The notes beneath the pieces were generated by a model. The model ran no database searches and was not told where the DNA came from. It worked only from the letters and a program-made list of their open reading frames with translations. Position numbers and translations under genes: made by a program. A stretch of 5,761 nucleotides of DNA from Bacteroidota bacterium (lineage in GTDB: Bacteria > Bacteroidota > Bacteroidia > Bacteroidales > CG2-30-32-10): assembly GCA_013334735.1 (NCBI GenBank), contig JAAXXA010000209.1, positions 1 through 5,761 of the forward strand, in the 5' to 3' direction. How positions within the stretch are numbered: position 1 is the first letter of the stretch; each line of letters starts with the position of its first letter. Shown piece after piece: positions 3,501 to 5,761 of the stretch.

Positions 3501-5761
3501 GTTGGCAACGGATTCAAATTTATTGTAACATTATCAGATGCAGTACAAGCATTTTTTGTAACAGTAACAGTATAAGTAGCATTTAAAGAAGGAGTAATAG
3601 TATATGAAGCTGTAGCGGGACCACCATTCCATTGATATGTTCCACCGCCAGTAGCTGTAATAGTTGTACTTTGTCCAATACATATAGTTTGTGGCAAACC
3701 TGCATCAGCTATTGGCAAAGGAGTTACTGTAATAAGAACATTATCAGAAGCTGTACAGCCATTTTTAGTAACAGTAATAGTATAAGTAGTATTTGATAAA
3801 GGAGTAACAGTATATGTATCTGTAGCGGGTCCACCAACCCATTGATATGTGCCACCACCTGAAGCTGTAAGAGTAGCGCTTTGTCCTGCGCAAATAGTTT
3901 GAGGTAAACCAGCCTCGGCTACAGGTAAAGGAGTTACAGTAATAAGAACATTATCAGATGCCGTACAAGCATTTTTAGTAACAGTAACAGTATAAGTAGT
4001 GTTAGAAGAAGGAGTAACAGTATATGTAGCTGATGCGGGTCCTCCAACCCATTGATATGTACCACCGCCTGTAGCAGTAAGAGTAGTACTTTGCCCTGCG
4101 CAAATAGTTTGAGGTAAGCCTGCTTCGGCTATAGTTAATGGAGTAACGGTAACAAGTACATTGTCGGATGCAGTACAGCCATTTTTTGTAACAATTACAG
4201 TATATGTAGTATTAGAAGAAGGAGTAACAGTATATGTGGCAGTAGCGGGTCCTCCAATCCATTGATAAGTGTCGCCGCCTGTTGCAGTAAGAGTAGCGCT
4301 TTGTCCTGCGCATATAGTTAGAGGCAAACCTGCATCAGCCAGAGGTAAAGGCTTAACAGTTACAATAACTGAATCAGTGCTTTCACATATCGGAGAAAAA
4401 GAAATGTCATCGAGAGCAAAATCATTACCACCGAGAGTTGTATTTTGATTTACGATACAAATATTAGCGGTATTGTTGCTTCCTGAATTCCATAAAGCAA
4501 AAAACTGATTCCATGCACATGGTGTATTACTTAAAGTAAATGGAGCACCTAATAACTGGCTGTTTACTGAAAATTGCAATATTGCAGGGCTGCCGGGATT
4601 TACGCTGGTAGCATAAGTTGAAAAATTATAATCTATATTTGGTGCAACCTGGACGGATTGGCACCAAACATTTGTATTAGGAGTGCCGGAACCATTAACA
4701 ATCATCATATTTCCTGATCCACTAGTATGGTCGGGGCATGGACTAAACGCGGGATGGTAATTGTTTGGATTAGATCCAATATAATAAGTACCTTCAGGAG
4801 ATAAATTTGTTTGATATGTGTAACTACTCGAAAAACCTGTGTTACCTAATTCAAAATTTCCATTATTAAACACATTACCTACAAGCACAGGAGAAGTAAC
4901 AAAATAAGTGGTGGTTGCAAACGGGCTTGCTTTAGGATTATTAATAGAAGTATTACTGAGTCCGGAGGCCGGAGACCATGTATAAGTAGTTCCATTGCTT
5001 GCATTAAGTTGTGTAGAATCTCCAAAACATATAGTAACATTTTGTCCTGCTTCGACAGGCATTGGAACTAATACAGATACAACAGCATTATCAGATGCAG
5101 TACAACCATTTTTAGTAACAGTAACGGTATAAGTTGTATTAGAAGAAGGGGTAACAGTATATGTAGCATTAGATGGTCCACCAACCCATTGATATGTGCC
5201 ACCGCCTGTAGCAGTTAGTGTAGAACTTTGCCCTATGCATATAGTTTGAGGTAAACCTGCATCGGCTAAAGGTAAAGGAGTAACGGTAATAAGAACATTA
5301 TCAGATGCAGTACAACCATTTTTAGTAACAGTAACAGTATAAGTTGCATTTGATGGAGGGGTAACATTATATGTAGCAGTAGCGGGACCACCAACCCACT
5401 GATATGTGCCACCGCCTGTAGCAGTAAGAGTAATACTTTGACCAGCGCATATAGTTTGAGGTGAACCTGCGTCGGCTGAAGGCAAGGGAGTAACAGTAAT
5501 AAGAACATTGTCGGATGCAGTACAAGCATTTTTAGTAACAGTAACAGTATAAGTAGTATTAGAAGAAGGAGTAACAGTATAAGTATCAGTAGCAGGTCCT
5601 CCAACCCATTGATATGTTCCTCCGCCGGTAGCTGTGAGAGTAGTACTTTGTCCTGCGCAAATAGTTTGAGGTAAACCAGCATCGGCTAAAGGTAAGGGAG
5701 TAACTGAAATAAGAACATTGTCGGATGCAGTACAAGCATTTTTACTGTTACTAAAAATGCT
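521..5761 (-). CDS. Giant multidomain Ig/SprB/PKD-repeat surface protein with type B T9SS sorting domain (N-terminus missing)
   Basis: The frame is open from the window edge to the TAA complementing 521-523, giving the C-terminal 1746 residues. A TTG at 5483-5485 could be taken for a start, but it encodes the first Leu of a repeat motif (TPLPSADAG) and the same repeats continue upstream in frame, so the true start lies beyond the window. Numbering from the first visible codon, the domains are: partial repeat 1-25; 70-residue Ig-like repeats 26-235 (three); Ig-like unit with inserted jelly-roll-like domain 236-474; four repeats 475-754; Ig-like unit with inserted Cys-rich domain 755-952; repeat 953-1022; diverged Ig-like units 1023-1246; SprB-type repeat 1247-1320; two Ig-like units 1321-1479; two PKD domains 1480-1652; type B sorting domain 1653-1746. 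Each Ig-like unit has one Cys in TIC.G.S and one in the NGC/NAC strand, a likely disulfide. From family knowledge this is a T9SS-exported adhesin or gliding-type surface filament; the exact ligand is unknown. The last ~6 visible N-terminal residues (SIFSNS) are probably artefactual. Confidence 0.93.
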   Translation of the reverse strand, partial: SIFSNSKNACTASDNVLISVTPLPLADAGLPQTICAGQSTTLTATGGGTYQWVGGPATDTYTVTPSSNTTYTVTVTKNACTASDNVLITVTPLPSADAGSPQTICAGQSITLTATGGGTYQWVGGPATATYNVTPPSNATYTVTVTKNGCTASDNVLITVTPLPLADAGLPQTICIGQSSTLTATGGGTYQWVGGPSNATYTVTPSSNTTYTVTVTKNGCTASDNAVVSVLVPMPVEAGQNVTICFGDSTQLNASNGTTYTWSPASGLSNTSINNPKASPFATTTYFVTSPVLVGNVFNNGNFELGNTGFSSSYTYQTNLSPEGTYYIGSNPNNYHPAFSPCPDHTSGSGNMMIVNGSGTPNTNVWCQSVQVAPNIDYNFSTYATSVNPGSPAILQFSVNSQLLGAPFTLSNTPCAWNQFFALWNSGSNNTANICIVNQNTTLGGNDFALDDISFSPICESTDSVIVTVKPLPLADAGLPLTICAGQSATLTATGGDTYQWIGGPATATYTVTPSSNTTYTVIVTKNGCTASDNVLVTVTPLTIAEAGLPQTICAGQSTTLTATGGGTYQWVGGPASATYTVTPSSNTTYTVTVTKNACTASDNVLITVTPLPVAEAGLPQTICAGQSATLTASGGGTYQWVGGPATDTYTVTPLSNTTYTITVTKNGCTASDNVLITVTPLPIADAGLPQTICIGQSTTITATGGGTYQWNGGPATASYTITPSLNATYTVTVTKNACTASDNVTINLNPLPTISASLSTDTICEGTSTTLIASVPSVNCSGIQALDGSNRHFHYATVYDWDCCLFSPGIHESTDPWLVDGHYKIQFDCNGIGTIAESTGGFASQYPIGSAYTPNFGSSSDPVYKSLITDANCCNPDGSKIFIELTEEILSGSLSYNYNWTGPNGFVSSVKNPVINNAAITASGTYTVIVTDSNGCTASDNVILTVTPLPLADAGLSQTLCAGESTTLIAAGGGTYQWNGGPATAAYAITPSSTMTYTVTVTKNACTAADTIQVIVNSLPIAEAGPDQIICLGQSAILIANGGNHYYWSTDSTNQSIIVNPSITTTYTVLVRGHNACTASDSVQVTVKSLPPAEAGSDSAICYGDSISLIASGGINYVWLPVTNLSNPNLNNPIAFPLTDITYAVTVTGNNGCSDADSISITVHPQIFPSAGPDQTICKFQESANFAAQGGATYIWSPSTGLNNPNIYNPIATPNTSTTYTVSVSDVYGCYETDDIILTVNKVPSYTYISDSVSCFSGTDGFIRLSPSGGISPYTFTWTPQVSYDSTAVNISAANYHVTITDNNGCDTTANITINEPPQLIFITSGNVSICTGNSTTINASSFGGTGSPTYTWDNGLGTGNSFVVSPTSATTYTVSVTDANGCTVAPLSLTVTVSPPITVDVRANPATTCFGESIVLTATPNGGNGNYIYTWGQEIIATTQNVTITPITTTMYNVTVSDNCGSPQGFDSIEVIVYPLPVVDFESNINNGCQPLEVNFTDNSTPQISSWLWNFGDTLSQNENSSTMENPTHIYNSAGIYSVSLSVSTTNNCNGNYVNQNMIEVYPLPNADFDFSPLEVSLESPTINFIDLSVNPFTWNWNFGDLESGHTNSSSVQNPVHTFSNSGEYTVFLIVNTNHSCIDSVFKNIYIKDIFTFYAPNAITMNNDGLNDYFIPKGIGWKENTFEMYIYDRWGEQIYSTKDINKPWDGRPNGDSQIAPIGVYTWLVRLKDFTGRSRTFNGIVTVTR
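524..805 (-). other. Type B T9SS sorting domain (gliding-motility-associated C-terminal domain, CHU_C family)
   Basis: The last 94 residues of the giant protein (1653-1746) begin FTFYAPNAITMNNDGLNDYF. They continue with the family landmarks YDRWGEQIYST, a Trp-Asp-Gly (WDGR) motif, GVYTWLVRLKD, and end GIVTVTR at the stop. The FxPNxxTxNxDGxND opening and RWGxxIY core are diagnostic of the TIGR04131/CHU_C family. In Flavobacterium johnsoniae, type B domains such as that of SprB need a SprF-like partner protein for export. No such partner is visible here, because the next gene downstream is on the opposite strand. Confidence 0.95.
806..1324 (-). other. Two tandem PKD domains
   Basis: Residues 1480-1567 and 1568-1652 each carry the PKD hallmark WNFGD (SSWLWNFGDTLSQ and FTWNWNFGDLESG). 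Each then has an NPTHIYNSAGIYSVSLSV or NPVHTFSNSGEYTVFLIV strand pair and a Cys near the end of the domain. Their boundary is the VYPLP linker at about 1061-1075. PKD domains are beta-sandwich spacers common in extracellular proteins; here they sit between the repeat stalk and the sorting domain. Confidence 0.92.
1325..1801 (-). other. Two diverged Ig-like units
   Basis: Residues 1321-1399 and 1400-1479 keep the skeleton of the repeat (SICTGNSTTINA then YTWDNG then TTYTVSVTDANGC, and TTCFGESIVLTA then YTWGQE then MYNVTVSDNCG). They are longer than 70 residues and differ strongly from the array units. They separate the SprB-type repeat from the PKD domains. Confidence 0.8.
1802..2023 (-). other. 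SprB-type repeat
   Basis: Residues 1247-1320 read VSCFSGTDGFIRLSPSGGIS, then PYTFTWTP, then ISAANYHVTITDNNGCDTT, ending NEPPQ. This is the SprB-repeat pattern (SCFG.NDG.I...GG..PY.Y.W ... G.Y.V.VTD..GC). The motif is named after the F. johnsoniae gliding adhesin SprB. Only one copy is seen in the visible part of this protein. Confidence 0.88.
2024..2695 (-). other. Three diverged Ig-like units
   Basis: Residues 1023-1093, 1094-1169 and 1170-1246 each open with (E/S)AG.D..IC and close with a TYTV/TYAV strand followed by a Cys (NACTASD, NNGCSDAD, VYGCYETD). The second and third have an extended middle loop containing LSNPNLNNPIA or LNNPNIYNPIA. That loop is typical of CHU_C-associated Ig domains and also appears in the interrupted unit at 4340-5056. 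Unit lengths rise from 71 to 77 residues. Confidence 0.82.
2696..2905 (-). repeat. Isolated 210-bp (70-residue) Ig-like repeat unit
   Basis: Residues 953-1022 form a single copy close to the main array consensus: ADAGLSQTLCAGESTTL, GGGTYQWNGGPATAAYAITP, TVTVTKNACTAAD. It is separated from the main blocks by the Cys-rich insertion unit. It shares the NGG and ITPS variants with the unit at 3500-3709, on the far side of that insertion. Confidence 0.9.
2906..3499 (-). other. Ig-like unit interrupted by an unrecognised Cys-rich domain
   Basis: The unit spans residues 755-952. Its start (TDTICEGTSTTLIASVPS) and end (YNYNWTGPNG ... GTYTVIVTDSNGCTASD) form one Ig-like repeat. About 115 residues (roughly 779-893, bases ~3083-3427) are inserted between the first Cys strand and the Trp strand. 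The insert has six Cys, including two adjacent pairs (DWDCCLFSPG and ANCCNPDGSK). It also has aromatic-rich segments (HFHYATVYDWD, HYKIQFDCNG) and a final KIFIELTEE strand, suggesting a compact disulfide-stabilised beta domain. I do not recognise the family and assign no function. Confidence 0.75.
3500..4339 (-). repeat. Four tandem 210-bp Ig-like repeats (block B)
   Basis: Units at 4130-4339, 3920-4129, 3710-3919 and 3500-3709 are each exactly 210 bp, giving residues 475-754. The protein consensus is A(D/E)AGLPQTIC(A/I)GQS..LTATGG.TYQW.GGPA..TY.(V/I)TPS.N.TYT(V/I).VTKN(G/A)CTASDNV..(T/N)(V/L).PL. The two Cys lie about 45 residues apart, as expected for an Ig-type disulfide. No unit has a frameshift or stop. 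Confidence 0.93.
4340..5056 (-). other. Ig-like unit interrupted by a jelly-roll (CBM-like) domain
   Basis: Residues 236-474. The Ig-like part starts VEAGQNVTICFGDSTQLNAS and reaches ATTTYFVTSP. It resumes at ICESTDSVIVTVKPLPL. Between them lie about 160 residues (roughly 295-456, bases ~4394-4879) beginning NVFNNGNFELGNTGF and ending NDFALDDISF. The N-terminal NGNFE and C-terminal LDDISF strands flanking a sandwich-like middle (DYNFSTYATS, ILQFSVNSQLLG, WNQFFALWNSG) resemble CBM4/9-like or related jelly-roll modules. There are four Cys inside the insert. Carbohydrate binding is an inference from the fold pattern only. Confidence 0.72.
5057..5761 (-). repeat. Tandem 210-bp Ig-like repeats (block A), three full units and one partial
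   Basis: Full units at 5477-5686, 5267-5476 and 5057-5266 are each exactly 210 bp. A partial unit at 5687-5761 runs off the window. They follow the same consensus as block B. Differences include PATDTYTVTPSSN, PATATYNVTPPSN and PSNATYTVTPSSN in the middle loop and KNAC versus KNGC before the second Cys. The array clearly continues beyond the window, so its total copy number is unknown. The outermost 18 bases do not fit the repeat. Confidence 0.92.
5735..5761. repeat. Perfect 10-bp inverted repeat with 7-nt loop at the window end
   Basis: AGCATTTTTA (5735-5744) and TAAAAATGCT (5752-5761) are reverse complements separated by CTGTTAC. Bases 5744-5761 are the exact reverse complement of the repeat segment at 5525-5542, so the sequence appears to turn back on itself rather than continue into the next repeat. 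This is most likely an assembly artefact at a contig end and not a functional hairpin. Confidence 0.85.

Noticed and set aside
3390..3575. Plus-strand 61-codon open frame starting MEPSKACIPEQ
   Set aside because: It lies antisense and fully inside the giant minus-strand gene, across the end of the Cys-rich insertion unit. It has no recognisable domain and its composition mirrors the repeat, so it is a shadow frame.
5483..5485. TTG as the start codon of the giant protein
   Set aside because: The codon is the Leu of a repeated TPLP linker, and the identical repeat continues in frame upstream to the window edge, so it is internal.
5266..5682. Minus-strand 138-codon leucine-rich frame that could pass for a membrane protein
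   Set aside because: It is an alternative frame of the 210-bp repeat array. The Leu runs come from reading the Thr/Val-rich repeat out of frame and recur with the repeat period.
2696..5761. CRISPR array or non-coding satellite
   Set aside because: The period is 210 bp, in frame, and translates to a conserved two-cysteine Ig-like domain. There are no short direct repeats separated by unique spacers.

Overview
The window looks like AT-rich Bacteroidota DNA. Both genes encode cargo of the type IX secretion system (T9SS), which is essentially restricted to that phylum, and each carries one of the two classes of T9SS C-terminal sorting domain. Nothing in the window fixes the genus. An environmental, possibly gliding member of the Bacteroidales, Flavobacteriales or Cytophagales is a reasonable guess. 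Both genes are cut by the window edges, so neither has a visible start codon, ribosome binding site, promoter or signal peptide.

Layout: (1) Bases 1-450, plus strand, hold the 3' end of a secreted protein whose last ~80 residues are a type A T9SS sorting domain. (2) Bases 451-520 form a short gap between convergent genes. It contains five tandem copies of an 8-bp unit (TTGGGTTA) and no convincing terminator. (3) Bases 521-5761, minus strand, are one continuous open frame that runs off the window. It is the C-terminal 1746 residues of a giant, modular, adhesin-like surface protein. In N-to-C order it has a partial repeat, three near-identical 70-residue Ig-like repeats (CHU_C-associated Ig type), an Ig-like unit interrupted by a jelly-roll-like domain, four more 70-residue repeats, an Ig-like unit interrupted by an unrecognised cysteine-rich domain, one further close repeat, three diverged Ig-like units, a SprB-type repeat, two more Ig-like units, two PKD domains and a type B (gliding-motility-associated, CHU_C) T9SS sorting domain.

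The two genes are convergent, so they are not one operon. Both products should cross the inner membrane via Sec (signal peptides not visible) and then the outer membrane via the T9SS. The large one probably ends up on or outside the cell surface as a filamentous adhesin. 

The most notable points are the two Ig-like units interrupted in different loops by foreign domains, the mosaic, polarised homogenisation of the repeat array, and the last 18 bases of the window. Those 18 bases are a strand-flipped copy of repeat sequence and look like an assembly fold-back at a contig end. I found no previously undescribed defence, RNA or mobile system here.
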